Shown: positions 49,721 to 58,280 of the stretch, in pieces
Position numbering within the stretch: the stretch's first letter is position 1
Layout of the letters: every line of letters begins with the position of its first letter
IMG/VR virus record: IMGVR_UViG_3300031576_000025
Coordinates: 18,219 to 82,218 of that record
Length of the DNA stretch: 64,000 bases
Direction: 5' to 3' (one strand)
Source of the DNA: a virus
Notes under the pieces: generated by a model
What the model was told of the DNA's origin: nothing
Databases searched by the model: none
Seen by the model: only the letters and a program-made list of their open reading frames with translations
Program-made: the position numbers and the translations under genes

Positions 49721-50057
49721 CCGCGCGACGCTTGCGCTGCTGCGCCGGGTGGCGGATTCCTACGGCAGCAAGCTGCACGGGGCACCGCGCGCCCCGCGGC
49801 TTTCTGCAATGGCCGACTTCATCAACGCCAACATGCCGGGGTACACCGCGCGCATGGAAAAGTGGTGGGGCAGCTTCGACCGCCCGGCAGGGCAACTGCG
49901 CATTGAAGGCAAGATGCGCGAATGCCTGGAACTGGTTGTGCGCAAGGGCGGCGAGAAGGTGAAGAAGCACAACCCGCTGGAAGCGTACCGGGCCAACTGG
50001 GAAGTAGCCCAGTGGATTGTGGAAGCCATGGACGCGGCGCGAAAGGCCGCGGCATGA
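49710..50057 (+). CDS. Hypothetical 115-aa helical protein
   Basis: GTG 49710. Helical throughout (RATLALLRRVADSYGSKLH, RIEGKMRECLELVVRKGGEK). Overlaps both neighbours. No family recognised. Confidence 0.5.
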   Translation: MAGNRATLALLRRVADSYGSKLHGAPRAPRLSAMADFINANMPGYTARMEKWWGSFDRPAGQLRIEGKMRECLELVVRKGGEKVKKHNPLEAYRANWEVAQWIVEAMDAARKAAA

Positions 50058-50473
50058 AGCTGGTCATTGACGTGTCGCCGGAAAACGAAAGCACCAGCGC
50101 GCCGTGGTGGGTGATTGTGGACCCGGTGCTGCTGACCGAGCTGGACATATGCCGGTCAGCCGACATGGTGACCGGGCCTTTCTTCAGCCGCGCAGCAGCG
50201 CAGGCGCACCTGGACGACACCAGCTACAACTTTTCAAAGCGCGCCGTCGTATACTGCAAATCTGGCTACCAGTCGGCAGCCTACAAGGTCGCGTACGAAG
50301 CCGCGGAGAAGGCGGAAGCCGCCGGGCAGGCAACGGACTTCAACAATAGGTATTGCGGGGCGGCGTTCAAGCGCGCGGACCTTGGCGGCGTGGATAGCAA
50401 CTGCGGCCGGGACAAGGGGCACGACGGGGAACATTCCTGGCACCACGATTCCGCACGGCGCGGTGGGGCGTGA
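50054..50473 (+). CDS. Hypothetical 139-aa protein
   Basis: ATG 50054. N-terminal beta (KLVIDVSPENESTSAPWWVI), middle helix and a C-terminal DSNCGRDKGHDGEHSWHH with CGR..GH.G.H pattern, seen at the ends of many small actinophage-type proteins that bind metal. Function unknown. Confidence 0.5.
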   Translation: MKLVIDVSPENESTSAPWWVIVDPVLLTELDICRSADMVTGPFFSRAAAQAHLDDTSYNFSKRAVVYCKSGYQSAAYKVAYEAAEKAEAAGQATDFNNRYCGAAFKRADLGGVDSNCGRDKGHDGEHSWHHDSARRGGA

Positions 50474-50475
50474 CC

Positions 50476-50607
50476 GTGGCCAACAAACGACAAGAAAAAA
50501 AGAACCGCAGGCCGGTGCGTTTTATCATGCCGCGCTGGCTGGTGCGTCACATGAACGGAATGCCGAAATGGGAACGCGCAGCTTCCCGCAGGGCTGCGGC
50601 ACAATGA
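50476..50607 (+). CDS. Very small basic protein
   Basis: A 43-residue protein from GTG 50476 (GTG 50470 is an in-frame alternative that overlaps the preceding stop). Sequence is Lys/Arg-rich (NKRQEKKNRRPVRFIMPRWL). It overlaps the next ATG by four bases. Role unknown, possibly nucleic-acid-binding. Confidence 0.45.
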   Translation: MANKRQEKKNRRPVRFIMPRWLVRHMNGMPKWERAASRRAAAQ

Positions 50608-51059
50608 CCGGCCAGAAAATAAACGTCACAGTGGTTGACGACGCTTGCAATTACACGGTGCCGAAGGAATGCGTGCTGCCGTTCGCGGTATGGCGGGCCC
50701 TGGGAACGCGGCTGTTCGGACCCGACATGGGGAAATGGCGTTGGAAGTGTCCGCGGTGCAGCGCGGTGTCCACGCCGGACGGTTGGATTGCGGTCGGGCG
50801 CAGCCCCGCGGAAGCGTATCGCGCCCCCACCGAATGCCTGAAACGCGCAGGGTCCATGGCCCGTATGCGGCGACCAATGACGGACGAAGAATGCGACTGG
50901 TGCAGCTGGGGCCTGTTCGCTGGGCCGTGGTTCGTTGTACACCAGGACGCTGTGGCGGTAGAAGGGAAGGTGGCGCGCGGAAATTGCACGCCCTGCTTCC
51001 CGTTCGACGGCGTGACCGCTGCCGATTTATCCGCAGTGCTTGCGGCGGTCCAGACATGA
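50604..51059 (+). CDS. Hypothetical Cys-rich 151-aa protein
   Basis: ATG 50604. Contains CPRCSAVSTPDGW, CDWCSWGLF and NCTPCFPFDG: three Cys pairs suggesting metal binding. Middle resembles SPAEAYRAPTECL. Function unknown. Confidence 0.5.
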   Translation: MTGQKINVTVVDDACNYTVPKECVLPFAVWRALGTRLFGPDMGKWRWKCPRCSAVSTPDGWIAVGRSPAEAYRAPTECLKRAGSMARMRRPMTDEECDWCSWGLFAGPWFVVHQDAVAVEGKVARGNCTPCFPFDGVTAADLSAVLAAVQT

Positions 51060-51232
51060 CCCAGGCCGCCGCCAAGCCCCAAAGGACAGCCTGCGAATTT
51101 TGCGGGTCCCGCGACCGCCTTGTGCATTTCGTCCGCGGATTCGGCGGCAAGACCGACAGCTTGACCGCGGCGTGCCGGGACCAGGCGGCCTGCGAAGCCG
51201 ACACGCTGCGGTTGTCCAAGGCGGCTGGGTGA
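51056..51232 (+). CDS. Small zinc-ribbon-like 58-aa protein
   Basis: ATG 51056. CEFCGSRDRLVHFVRGFGG then ACRDQAAC: a CxxC plus C.....C zinc site. Coupled to both neighbours by four-base overlaps. Confidence 0.5.
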   Translation: MTQAAAKPQRTACEFCGSRDRLVHFVRGFGGKTDSLTAACRDQAACEADTLRLSKAAG

Positions 51233-51447
51233 ACCGCACCATGCAGTCCCACCGCACGCATAACGGCTGGCACTTCTATGCCGGTGAAAAACTGGAACGC
51301 CACGCCTGGGCAAAGACGTTCTGCCAGGCTTTCAAGACGGTTGCCGGTCAGGTGAAAGTCCGCCTGGTTCCCGTCAATTGGTTTGCGCCGTTCAAGGACG
51401 AAGCCGCGCGCCTGAAGCACGCCAAGGCTGCCGGGCGGAAGCCATGA
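51229..51447 (+). CDS. Hypothetical 72-aa protein
   Basis: GTG 51229 (ATG 51241 possible). Basic protein with HNGWHFYAGEKLERHAWAKT and VKVRLVPVNWFAPF. No known motif. Confidence 0.45.
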   Translation: MNRTMQSHRTHNGWHFYAGEKLERHAWAKTFCQAFKTVAGQVKVRLVPVNWFAPFKDEAARLKHAKAAGRKP

Positions 51448-51578
51448 CCGAACGAATGATTGCCGTAGTGGCCATGTCCCTGGCAATCGCGTTCCTGGCT
51501 GGGGTTAAGTTTGGGCTCGCCATTGGGGTAATTCTGGCCAAGGTCACAGCCAAAAATAATCCAGGCGGGAAGCAATGA
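51444..51578 (+). CDS. Single-span 44-aa membrane peptide
   Basis: ATG 51444. Residues 5-32 are hydrophobic (MIAVVAMSLAIAFLAGVKFG), followed by a Lys/Asn-rich tail. Four-base overlaps on both sides. Small membrane peptide of unknown role. Confidence 0.5.
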   Translation: MTERMIAVVAMSLAIAFLAGVKFGLAIGVILAKVTAKNNPGGKQ

Positions 51579-51718
51579 AATGTGACGGCCTGCTGCGGCT
51601 GCGCGTGCTGCGCTATGACGGGAAAACCGTGTGGGCTTCTTTCGACGACAGCGGCGACCTTGTGCGAAAGCAGAAGCGGCGCGCGCCCGTCAAAAACGGG
51701 GAAAAACGTGATAGGTAA
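51575..51718 (+). CDS. Very small 47-aa protein
   Basis: ATG 51575 overlapping the previous stop; its end overlaps the next GTG by 11 bases. Contains LLRLRVLRYDGKTVWASFDD, a beta-hairpin pattern, and a basic tail. Function unknown. Confidence 0.45.
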   Translation: MKCDGLLRLRVLRYDGKTVWASFDDSGDLVRKQKRRAPVKNGEKRDR

Positions 51719-52175
51719 GCTGCACGCAGCGATTCGGGCGAACCACGAAATAGGCAAAGAACTGCGTGGACTGTTGTTCTTTGAATTCCGCACGGTGACC
51801 GGGCACGCCCACGGTGAACCACGCTGGATAGACGCCTTCCATATTGGGGACGTTCCCAGCACCGGGTTCGTGCGGACGGCGTACGAGGTGAAGGTCACGC
51901 GCGCGGACTTCTTGCGCGAAATCAATGACCCGCTGAAGCGCCGGGCCGCCATGCGGATTTCCAACCGCTTCTTTTTCGTGACGCCGCCAGGGGTTGCAAA
52001 GCCAGAAGAAATACCGCTTGGGTGCGGGCTGCTTGAAGTCCACGAAGACGGCAGGCGGGATTTCGTGGTGGACGCGCCTTTCCGCGATTCGCTGCGGCCG
52101 TCGTGGGCGCTGTTCGTCGCGTTCGCGCGCGGCGTCGGGAAGCTGCCGAATGTCGCAGAAGGGCAGGGGGATTGA
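51708..52175 (+). CDS. MmcB/DUF1052-like PD-(D/E)XK nuclease-fold protein
   Basis: A 155-residue protein from GTG 51708. The core AYEVKVTRADFLREINDPLK, then FFFVTPPGVAKPEEIPLGCG, matches nuclease-fold proteins with a E-x-K centre such as MmcB-like DNA repair proteins; an Asp in RWIDAFHIG would be the metal-binding acidic residue. Likely acts on DNA, in repair or against host DNA. Start choice is by coupling to the small gene upstream. Confidence 0.65.
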   Translation: MIGKLHAAIRANHEIGKELRGLLFFEFRTVTGHAHGEPRWIDAFHIGDVPSTGFVRTAYEVKVTRADFLREINDPLKRRAAMRISNRFFFVTPPGVAKPEEIPLGCGLLEVHEDGRRDFVVDAPFRDSLRPSWALFVAFARGVGKLPNVAEGQGD

Positions 52176-52177
52176 CC

Positions 52178-52684
52178 ATGCAGGAAAAAATTGACGTGCA
52201 GCGGTGCAGGGCGGCTATGCTGGTTCTGAGCGTGGAAGGTTCGCCGGTCGGCCCGGTGCGCCAGCTGGCCATAGAGGACACTATAAGGGCAATCCAAATG
52301 GACGCCGAGCTGGCGCTGCGCAACAATTATACCGGCGTGAAAAATTACGCCGAATTCGGGGACCAACGCGATGACCACGCCTATGGAATGGGGCCCCGGC
52401 TGGGCACCACCGCTTTCAAAATCGGACGACGCCCGGAAGGCCAGGGCTGCAACGGACTGGGTGCTGACGCCGTTTATCTTCTGGAATGCGTGCGCGACTT
52501 CGGGGCGAAGCCGGACCCGCGCAGCCCGGACGAAAAGAACAAGAACATGAACCTGTGCGACGTGCTGCGGGAATACGAACTGTTGGCGCACCTGACCGCC
52601 AAGCTGGCCGACATGCTGACCGGGGCCAAGGTGGAAACGCACGCGCCGCTGCCGAAGCAGTCTGCGGGGGACTCCGCGGAATGA
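52178..52684 (+). CDS. Hypothetical 168-aa protein
   Basis: ATG 52178 behind CAGGGGGATTGACC. Helical at both ends (VRQLAIEDTIRAIQMDAELA, LREYELLAHLTAKLADML); Gly-rich centre. No known motif. Overlaps the next gene. Confidence 0.5.
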   Translation: MQEKIDVQRCRAAMLVLSVEGSPVGPVRQLAIEDTIRAIQMDAELALRNNYTGVKNYAEFGDQRDDHAYGMGPRLGTTAFKIGRRPEGQGCNGLGADAVYLLECVRDFGAKPDPRSPDEKNKNMNLCDVLREYELLAHLTAKLADMLTGAKVETHAPLPKQSAGDSAE

Positions 52685-53004
52685 GCCGCTTTGAAATCCG
52701 GCACAAGGACAAGGGCCTGGCGTTCGGGAACGACAACGCCATGGGGGAATTCCTGCAAATTTGGGACTTGAAAAAGGGCACTGACCCCGACGACGACTGC
52801 ATACTGGTGGACGAGGACAACATGACGGGGTTCACGCGGGAAAAGCTGCTGGCCCACCTGGAACAGCACGGGTTCACGCTGGCGGAACTGGAAGCCGAAA
52901 AGCTGGGCGGCAAGGACTTGCAGGACCTGGTGGACGTGGGCAGGCTGATTCGGCGCGCGCCGCTGAAGCAGGGCGACGGAAAGGGGGGCGGGCATGGACG
53001 GTGA
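52681..53004 (+). CDS. Hypothetical 107-aa protein
   Basis: ATG 52681. Pattern FEIRHKDKGLAFGNDNAMGE, then DDDCILVDEDNMTGFTREKL and a helical end; acidic turns could bind a metal. No known family. Confidence 0.5.
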   Translation: MSRFEIRHKDKGLAFGNDNAMGEFLQIWDLKKGTDPDDDCILVDEDNMTGFTREKLLAHLEQHGFTLAELEAEKLGGKDLQDLVDVGRLIRRAPLKQGDGKGGGHGR

Positions 53005-53608
53005 CGAAGCGCAGGACCCGGGCACGGACCCATTCGCGCTGGTGTACCGGGACCAGGAAGCCGTGACCGCGCCGCCGGTGGTGCCGGAATCGCGGGTGGG
53101 GTTCGCAAGCTGGTACGACCCCAAGACGCGCCAGAAGGAACTGGACAACGAGGACGCCATTATGCGCATGGTCCGCGCCTGGGACGCCAAGGAAGCCGTG
53201 CCGGTGTCCGTCCAGCTGTCCATGGACAACGGCTACAGGTGCTTTATCAACCCGCACCCGGCCGCCACGGACCAGCAGAAGCACGCGCTGCTGGCCTGGC
53301 TGGTCAGGAACAGCGGCAAGCGGTTTTACAGCTTCTTCCGCAGCGACGAGCAGCGGGTGGCGTGGTGGAATGCGAACCACGCCAAGGACGCGCCGAATGA
53401 CAACGAAGAATTCCTGTTCGACGGCCGGGCGCTGAAGGCGCTGCTGTTTCTTGAACACGCCCCGAAGCCACCCGGCTGCACAATCGTGACGGAAACCAAG
53501 ACCGTGCAGGTGCGCACGCTGAAGTGCAGCGGCGGCAACCCGGGAAGCCCCGCGGGCGTGGCCGCGCCGGAAACGGCGGTGGCCACGGTGGGCCAGGTGC
53601 CGCTGTGA
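52994..53608 (+). CDS. Hypothetical 204-aa protein
   Basis: ATG 52994, overlapping the previous gene by 11 bases. Contains SVQLSMDNGYRCFINPHPAA, helical and aromatic segments (RFYSFFRSDEQRVAWWN) and a low-complexity tail. Function unknown. Confidence 0.5.
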   Translation: MDGDEAQDPGTDPFALVYRDQEAVTAPPVVPESRVGFASWYDPKTRQKELDNEDAIMRMVRAWDAKEAVPVSVQLSMDNGYRCFINPHPAATDQQKHALLAWLVRNSGKRFYSFFRSDEQRVAWWNANHAKDAPNDNEEFLFDGRALKALLFLEHAPKPPGCTIVTETKTVQVRTLKCSGGNPGSPAGVAAPETAVATVGQVPL

Positions 53609-53988
53609 CCAGCCCCGAGGAGCGCAGGGCGCGCGTGCAGCTGTGCCGAGTCCAGGCCCTACTGCGGCGCGCGCAGGCGCAGGCCAAGCGCGCCGGGGTC
53701 ATGGCGGTCAAGTCCAAGGCCACTGGCGACAGCGCCAACAACCTGCTGGCGGGCCTGCTAGTCACGCTGCTTGGTGGCAAGTCTGTTGGGCGGGCCGCGG
53801 CGCAGCTGGCGGCTGCGGCCAGGCACTACACGGCCAAGTGCGCGGCGGAGGATGACATTGTGCTGGGACCTAGCACGGACGAGGCGGTGGCGGCAACGCG
53901 CAAACTGCTGGACGTTGCCGCCACGCGGTTGCGCATGGCGGCGCTGAACTACGCCGCGGCGCTTGACGGGGTGGCGGGGCATGGATAA
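53605..53988 (+). CDS. Ala-rich helical 127-aa protein
   Basis: GTG 53605. Long helices (VQALLRRAQAQAKRAGVMAV, AAAQLAAAARHYTAKCAAED). One hydrophobic stretch (NLLAGLLVTLLGG) may touch membrane. Function unknown. Confidence 0.45.
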   Translation: MTSPEERRARVQLCRVQALLRRAQAQAKRAGVMAVKSKATGDSANNLLAGLLVTLLGGKSVGRAAAQLAAAARHYTAKCAAEDDIVLGPSTDEAVAATRKLLDVAATRLRMAALNYAAALDGVAGHG

Positions 53989-54304
53989 GCCGAACTGCTA
54001 CACGTGCAAGTGGCGGGCCAACCTGCCGGGGGACGCGCACAGCCAATGCGTCCACCCGGAAACCGGCGGGCCGCGGGACCAATTCGATGCGCTGGTGTCG
54101 CTGTTGTCCGGGTCACAGGTGGGACCGCTGGAAAAGCTGGGCATAAAGCTGGACGCGCACGGGTTCCGCAATGGCTGGGCCTACTGGCCCGCCAATTTTG
54201 ACCCTGTGTGGCTCTTGGCGTGCAACGGCCACACGCCAAAGGACGTGCCGGTTCCTGCTGCCGAATCGCAGCCGGGGGGAAGCGGTGGACACGGCGCAGC
54301 GTGA
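53981..54304 (+). CDS. Cys-containing 107-aa protein
   Basis: ATG 53981. N-terminal CYTCKWRANLPGDAHSQC followed by HPETGGP resembles small phage zinc or iron-binding proteins with C..CK......H..C. A later WYWPANFDPVWL-type aromatic part follows. Function unknown. Confidence 0.5.
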   Translation: MDKPNCYTCKWRANLPGDAHSQCVHPETGGPRDQFDALVSLLSGSQVGPLEKLGIKLDAHGFRNGWAYWPANFDPVWLLACNGHTPKDVPVPAAESQPGGSGGHGAA

Positions 54305-54515
54305 CGCAGCGGCGGTAGTGCTGCGCTGCCTTTGGACGCAGCACGCCTGGGTCTGTGAAGGTGGTAGGCCATGCCCGTGTGGCGGCCTTGACCACAGCCA
54401 AACGGTCTTTAGGTGCAGCGCGTGCCGAACATGGGACTACGGATATCCGGGTGGACCGACTGACGGCGAATGCGCGGACGCCGACGACTTGCGCGCTGCT
54501 GGTGGGCGGCAATGA
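54285..54515 (+). CDS. Small Cys-rich 76-aa protein
   Basis: GTG 54285 behind GGGGGGAAGC, overlapping the previous gene by 20 bases. Contains CEGGRPCPCGGLDHS and FRCSACRTWDYG: five cysteines forming a likely zinc site. Function unknown. Confidence 0.45.
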   Translation: MDTAQRDAAAVVLRCLWTQHAWVCEGGRPCPCGGLDHSQTVFRCSACRTWDYGYPGGPTDGECADADDLRAAGGRQ

Positions 54516-54670
54516 CTGCTGTGCGGTGCAGCCATTGCCTGCGCTACACGCGGCACCGGCGCTGGTGTCCAAGAAGCGGCCCGTCCAGGCTGCGCGCGGT
54601 GCGTCAGCAGGTGGCCAAAGACAGGGCGCAGACGCGCAAGGCGGGGAACGAAAGAAAGGGGGAACGGTGA
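54512..54670 (+). CDS. Very small basic 52-aa protein
   Basis: ATG 54512 overlapping neighbours by four bases. Starts VRCSHCLRYTRHRRWC and ends in a Lys/Arg-rich helix. Likely zinc-binding and nucleic-acid-binding; partner unknown. Confidence 0.45.
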   Translation: MTAVRCSHCLRYTRHRRWCPRSGPSRLRAVRQQVAKDRAQTRKAGNERKGER

Positions 54671-55224
54671 GCCTATACAATGCGCTGTTCGGGGTCAATA
54701 CGCTGGCCCCGCTGCTGCTGAACGTGCTGGGGCTGGTCACGAAGCCGGACGCGCACGCCGCGGCGCGCGGCCTGGTCTACGTCGGCCGGTTCCGCGACTG
54801 CTACCTGGGTCCAGAAGGAAAAACCATCACCCTGTACACCCGCAACGGCGGCGGGAACAGGAATTGTTGGGACCTGGAAGGCTGCAAGGACGGCGCGCAC
54901 GACACGTCCTGCCTGGTGGCCGTCAACGCCGCGCTGGCCGCGCACCCGAAGTACATTTCGGACGCGGACGACGATTTTGACTGCACCTATGCGTCCTTCA
55001 CCTTCGGCGTGCCGGACGCGGTGGCGGACCTGCTGCACAGCCTGGCGCAGGGCGAATCCAAGGGACAGCCACAGGGGGCCGCCAAGTTCAGGGACCTTAT
55101 GGCGCGAATGGAAAAGGCCGACCAAGCCGACCCGGTGGTGAAGCGCGCGCTGGAAGTCATGGGGCCGGTGCTGAAGAAAATCAACGACACGCTGGAAGGC
55201 GGCGGCGGAACGGTGGTGGTTTGA
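54667..55224 (+). CDS. Hypothetical 185-aa protein
   Basis: GTG 54667. Has a hydrophobic N-terminus (LAPLLLNVLGLVTKP), then YLGPEGKTITLYTRNGGGNR, NCWDLEGCKDG and DDDFDCTYASFTFGVP, then helices. Pattern ITLYTRNGGGNR is shared by several phage proteins of unknown role. Function unknown. Confidence 0.5.
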   Translation: MSLYNALFGVNTLAPLLLNVLGLVTKPDAHAAARGLVYVGRFRDCYLGPEGKTITLYTRNGGGNRNCWDLEGCKDGAHDTSCLVAVNAALAAHPKYISDADDDFDCTYASFTFGVPDAVADLLHSLAQGESKGQPQGAAKFRDLMARMEKADQADPVVKRALEVMGPVLKKINDTLEGGGGTVVV

Positions 55225-55234
55225 AGGGGGGACG

Positions 55235-55441
55235 GTGGGAAACACTGAGGACTACGTGCAGGTGCGTGTGCAGCGGGACGTTGACGGGCGCGGCACGCTC
55301 GAGGCGGCGCAGGTGGTGTGCGCGCGCGAGCTGGGGGACAGCGTGCCGGGCGTAGGCGGGCTGCTGGAGGCAATTTACGAGAAGCTGTCCAAGGACCTGG
55401 ACGTGGCCGCGCGCCAACCGGCGCGGGCGCGGACGCCGTGA
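55235..55441 (+). CDS. Hypothetical 68-aa protein
   Basis: GTG 55235 behind GAAGGGGGGACG. Alpha-beta pattern (DYVQVRVQRDVDGRGTLEAA). Coupled to the next gene. Function unknown. Confidence 0.45.
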   Translation: MGNTEDYVQVRVQRDVDGRGTLEAAQVVCARELGDSVPGVGGLLEAIYEKLSKDLDVAARQPARARTP

Positions 55442-56022
55442 CCGCCAAGGCGGTACCACAGCGCAAGGGCTGCGGACACCCGGACGACGCCTGCCGGTAC
55501 GTGCTTTGGCACGCGCGGGCTGAAACGCGGGACAAGGCCGGGCAGCGGCAGACCCGCTGCCCGCGGTGCAAGCTGTGGCGGTGGCCGTCCAAATGGACGG
55601 GGGCGCTACAGGACCGCATGGAACGCGCGGCGGACGCTGCGGCCAAGCGGGAATCGCGGTCCTGGGCCGCCAGCTTCGCCAAGCACGGTAGACCGCCGCA
55701 GCTGACGGTGGCGCGGACGCAGCGCAAAGAACGCCATGCCGCCGCTGTGCCGTGCGCGGCCAACCAAAAATTCCTAATCCTGTCCAACCACCGGCCGAAC
55801 GGGAACCCCGACATGACGCTGTGGTGGCGTCCCAAAGGCGCTGGTTACACGGTGTTTTTGGACGAAGCCGGGCGCTATACAAAGGAAGCGGCGCTGCAAA
55901 TCGTGCGCGGTTCAAGGACTGACAACAGCATCGTGTCCGAAGCCGTGGCCATGAAGCGTTCGCGCGCCATGGTGCGGCTTGAGGACCTTCCGAATTACCT
56001 GCGGTGGGCCAGGACGGCATAG
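55438..56022 (+). CDS. Hypothetical 194-aa protein with zinc motif
   Basis: GTG 55438. N-terminal KGCGHPDDACRYVLWHAR and RCPRCKLWRWPSKW give two Cys pairs; the C-terminal half contains MTLWWRPKGAGYTVFLDEAG and a helix. Function unknown. Confidence 0.5.
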   Translation: MTAKAVPQRKGCGHPDDACRYVLWHARAETRDKAGQRQTRCPRCKLWRWPSKWTGALQDRMERAADAAAKRESRSWAASFAKHGRPPQLTVARTQRKERHAAAVPCAANQKFLILSNHRPNGNPDMTLWWRPKGAGYTVFLDEAGRYTKEAALQIVRGSRTDNSIVSEAVAMKRSRAMVRLEDLPNYLRWARTA

Positions 56023-56025
56023 GCC

Positions 56026-56457
56026 ATGAAGCACAGGTGGGAATGGTGGCAGGAACGCAGGGCCGGAACGCACCCGCTGGCGCTTATGAAGCGGTGCCTG
56101 ACGTGCGGGGTCACTGGCCGCAAGTCCAGCCTGGAATGGGTCAAGCCATGCCCGGGCGTGCCGCACACGCAGGCGTGCCTGCACGACATGGGCCACCTGC
56201 ACCACGGCCCGCCGTGCGCCTGCGCCCCTGTCCATTTCCACCTGGCGGCCGGTGTCTACGCCTGCGGCACCATGTCCCCGCCGGTGCTGCCCAACGTATA
56301 CGACTGGGACAGCGTGACGTGCGGGCCGTGCCTAAAAGTACGCGGCGGGTTTCCTAGCTGCCTTGGCGGAACGTGCGGGTGGGTGGGCGCTAACGGTGGC
56401 GGCTGGCACAGCCATACGCCAGCGGGAATCGTCTTTACTAAGGAGCGCGTGGAATGA
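56026..56457 (+). CDS. Cys/His-rich 143-aa protein
   Basis: ATG 56026. Contains CLTCGVTGRKSSLEW, a His-rich CLHDMGHLHHGPPCACAP stretch and CGPCLKVRGGFPSCLGGTC. Probably binds several metal ions. Function unknown. Confidence 0.5.
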   Translation: MKHRWEWWQERRAGTHPLALMKRCLTCGVTGRKSSLEWVKPCPGVPHTQACLHDMGHLHHGPPCACAPVHFHLAAGVYACGTMSPPVLPNVYDWDSVTCGPCLKVRGGFPSCLGGTCGWVGANGGGWHSHTPAGIVFTKERVE

Positions 56458-56684
56458 CCAGCCAGGTGCAGCTGGTCCACCGGGACCCGTGCGGCCAGGC
56501 GACCTTCACGCCCAAGCCGCCGGGCTGGTGGCGGCATTGCGGCTGCCCGTCCGGGTGGCCGCGCTACAACACGGACCTGCGCCGGGACGCGGGCTGCGCG
56601 CCGTGCGGCGCGTGCGGCAGCTACGCGCATGGCGTGCCGGGGCCGTGGTGCCCGGCAGGGGGACGCGGTGGACCTGACGCCTGA
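56454..56684 (+). CDS. Cys-rich 76-aa protein
   Basis: ATG 56454. CGCPSGWPRYNTDLRRDAGC and CGACGSYAHGVPGPWC: eight cysteines in a small protein. Likely metal-binding. Function unknown. Confidence 0.45.
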   Translation: MTSQVQLVHRDPCGQATFTPKPPGWWRHCGCPSGWPRYNTDLRRDAGCAPCGACGSYAHGVPGPWCPAGGRGGPDA

Positions 56685-56871
56685 AATAAAAGCGTGGATT
56701 GACGCCAAGACCTACGGGGACCTGCTGCACGGCTGGCGTTTTACCCCGTCCGGGGACAAAATCTTTCAGGGCCCCAGCGGGGACTACTGGGCGGCGCGCA
56801 TGAAGCTGCTGCGGGACCAGGGCGCGGACCACGTGGGCGCGTCCAAGCGGCTTGGGTGGGGGAATCCATGA
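56668..56871 (+). CDS. Hypothetical 67-aa protein
   Basis: GTG 56668 behind AGGGGGACGC, overlapping the previous gene by 17 bases. Pattern DLTPEIKAWIDAKTYGDLLH and GDYWAARMKLLRDQ; looks like a short folded helper. Function unknown. Confidence 0.45.
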   Translation: MDLTPEIKAWIDAKTYGDLLHGWRFTPSGDKIFQGPSGDYWAARMKLLRDQGADHVGASKRLGWGNP

Positions 56872-57398
56872 ATTACGATGGTTTGCCGGTTCATAAGCGG
56901 GTCAAGAACGTAAGGACCGGCAGCAGCATACAAGGTTCGCTTGAAAAAGATTTGCTCGCTGTCATAGACGGCGCAGAAGCGGCCTTGGTAAGGATTTGGG
57001 CGCTGTCCAAGTGCAGGTGCCGCAAGGAATCTGACGTTGGGGAAGCGTTGACCTGCTACCACAAAATTGCCGCGCATGCCCACGGGGAATTGGAAAGGGC
57101 GCTGGGGCTGGCGTTCGCTGAATCAGAGCGCAGGAAATATGCCATGTGTAATTGCGGGGTGTGCAGGCAGAACCAAAGCCCGAAGCTGGTATGCTGGACC
57201 CACCGAATTTGTCACAGGCCGCACGGCAGCAGGGGCCGCATGGACAACCGCTGGCGGCGCTGCCCGGTGTGCCGCGAGCCCATGTTCGCTATCAGCGGCA
57301 AGGCCCGCATTCCACCAAAACGCAACGTGGCCGCGTGGCGCAGCTTGCAGCAATGGTACGGGCAGCTGAAGGTGGACGCCTGGCAGGCGGGGGGGTGA
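56868..57398 (+). CDS. Hypothetical 176-aa protein with Cys pairs
   Basis: ATG 56868, ATGA overlap. Helical N-terminal half (LEKDLLAVIDGAEAALVRIW); C-terminal half has CNCGVCRQNQ, CWTHRIC and CPVCREPMF, a zinc-rich region. Codon use is a little less GC-rich at the start. Function unknown. Confidence 0.5.
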   Translation: MNYDGLPVHKRVKNVRTGSSIQGSLEKDLLAVIDGAEAALVRIWALSKCRCRKESDVGEALTCYHKIAAHAHGELERALGLAFAESERRKYAMCNCGVCRQNQSPKLVCWTHRICHRPHGSRGRMDNRWRRCPVCREPMFAISGKARIPPKRNVAAWRSLQQWYGQLKVDAWQAGG

Positions 57399-57400
57399 AC

Positions 57401-57610
57401 ATGGCGGACCCAAAGGTGGGGCAGCTGGTGGGCTACAAGTCCGTGCTGACGGACCAGGAATTCAGCCACGTGGCGAAAGTGGACGGGGCATACCCGCATG
57501 GCATATCATCCTGCCGCAAGCCGCTGGTGACGCTGGAAGGCAAGGCTGGCGTGGTCCTGTGGGCGCATTGCACGGTGCTGGACGGGTTGGTGGACGGGCC
57601 GCAGCCATGA
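57401..57610 (+). CDS. Hypothetical 69-aa protein
   Basis: ATG 57401 behind GGGGGGTGAAC. Beta pattern (KVGQLVGYKSVLTDQEFSHV, KAGVVLWAHCTVLDG). Function unknown. Confidence 0.45.
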   Translation: MADPKVGQLVGYKSVLTDQEFSHVAKVDGAYPHGISSCRKPLVTLEGKAGVVLWAHCTVLDGLVDGPQP

Positions 57611-57882
57611 TGGTGCTGAAATGCAAAGTATGCGGCAAGCGATACCGCCATGTGGACATGTTCCGGTGTCGGCGTGGCGAGCGGCACAGGTTCGTATTTG
57701 TCGCCACAATCCACAAGTGCGGCTGCCCGCATAACTGCAAATACGACGGCGCGCGCCTGCGCCTGGACCCGGTGTGGCACACATGCCCAACCCGCAGCTG
57801 CCAATGGGAACATGGGGTGGCGGGCTGCACGCTGCACAAGGCACAGCTGCCTGGACAGGCAGAAAGTGGAAAGCTACCATGA
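57607..57882 (+). CDS. Zinc-finger-like 91-aa protein
   Basis: ATG 57607. CKVCGKRYRHVDMFRCRRGE with further HKCGCPHNC and CPTRSCQWEH: several Cys/His pairs. Probably a multi-zinc protein; role unknown. Confidence 0.5.
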   Translation: MMVLKCKVCGKRYRHVDMFRCRRGERHRFVFVATIHKCGCPHNCKYDGARLRLDPVWHTCPTRSCQWEHGVAGCTLHKAQLPGQAESGKLP

Positions 57883-58280
57883 ACAACGTGCTGCGCAGCC
57901 AAGAAGAACGCAACGACGTTGACGCGCTGGTGCTGGTCCTTTGCACCGGGGAACGCGCCGAAGAATGCCCCTGCTGGGGCTGCGCCTTTATCGGGGACCT
58001 GCGCCAAGAATACGGCCGCAACGGACTGCACCGCCTGCGCGCCGCCTTCGACGGGCAGGCCCGCGCCACGACGCTGCGGATTGTTGACCGTGTGCGGGCG
58101 GCCATGGACGACAGCGTGGGCCAGGCCGACAGCGCGGGGGGCAACATAGCCCTGACGCGCGATGAGGTACGCACGCTGCGCGCGTGGTCCAAGTGGCTGG
58201 AGGCTTGGGTGGCGGGCAACAAGGGCGACCCGGACGCGGTGATGCGGGGTCCGCACGCCGAAGGCTACGGCGGGCAGTAG
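57879..58280 (+). CDS. Hypothetical 133-aa protein
   Basis: ATG 57879. ALVLVLCTGERAEECPCWGC then long helices (LRQEYGRNGLHRLRAAFDG). Cys triad may bind a metal. Last gene before a separate promoter. Confidence 0.5.
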   Translation: MNNVLRSQEERNDVDALVLVLCTGERAEECPCWGCAFIGDLRQEYGRNGLHRLRAAFDGQARATTLRIVDRVRAAMDDSVGQADSAGGNIALTRDEVRTLRAWSKWLEAWVAGNKGDPDAVMRGPHAEGYGGQ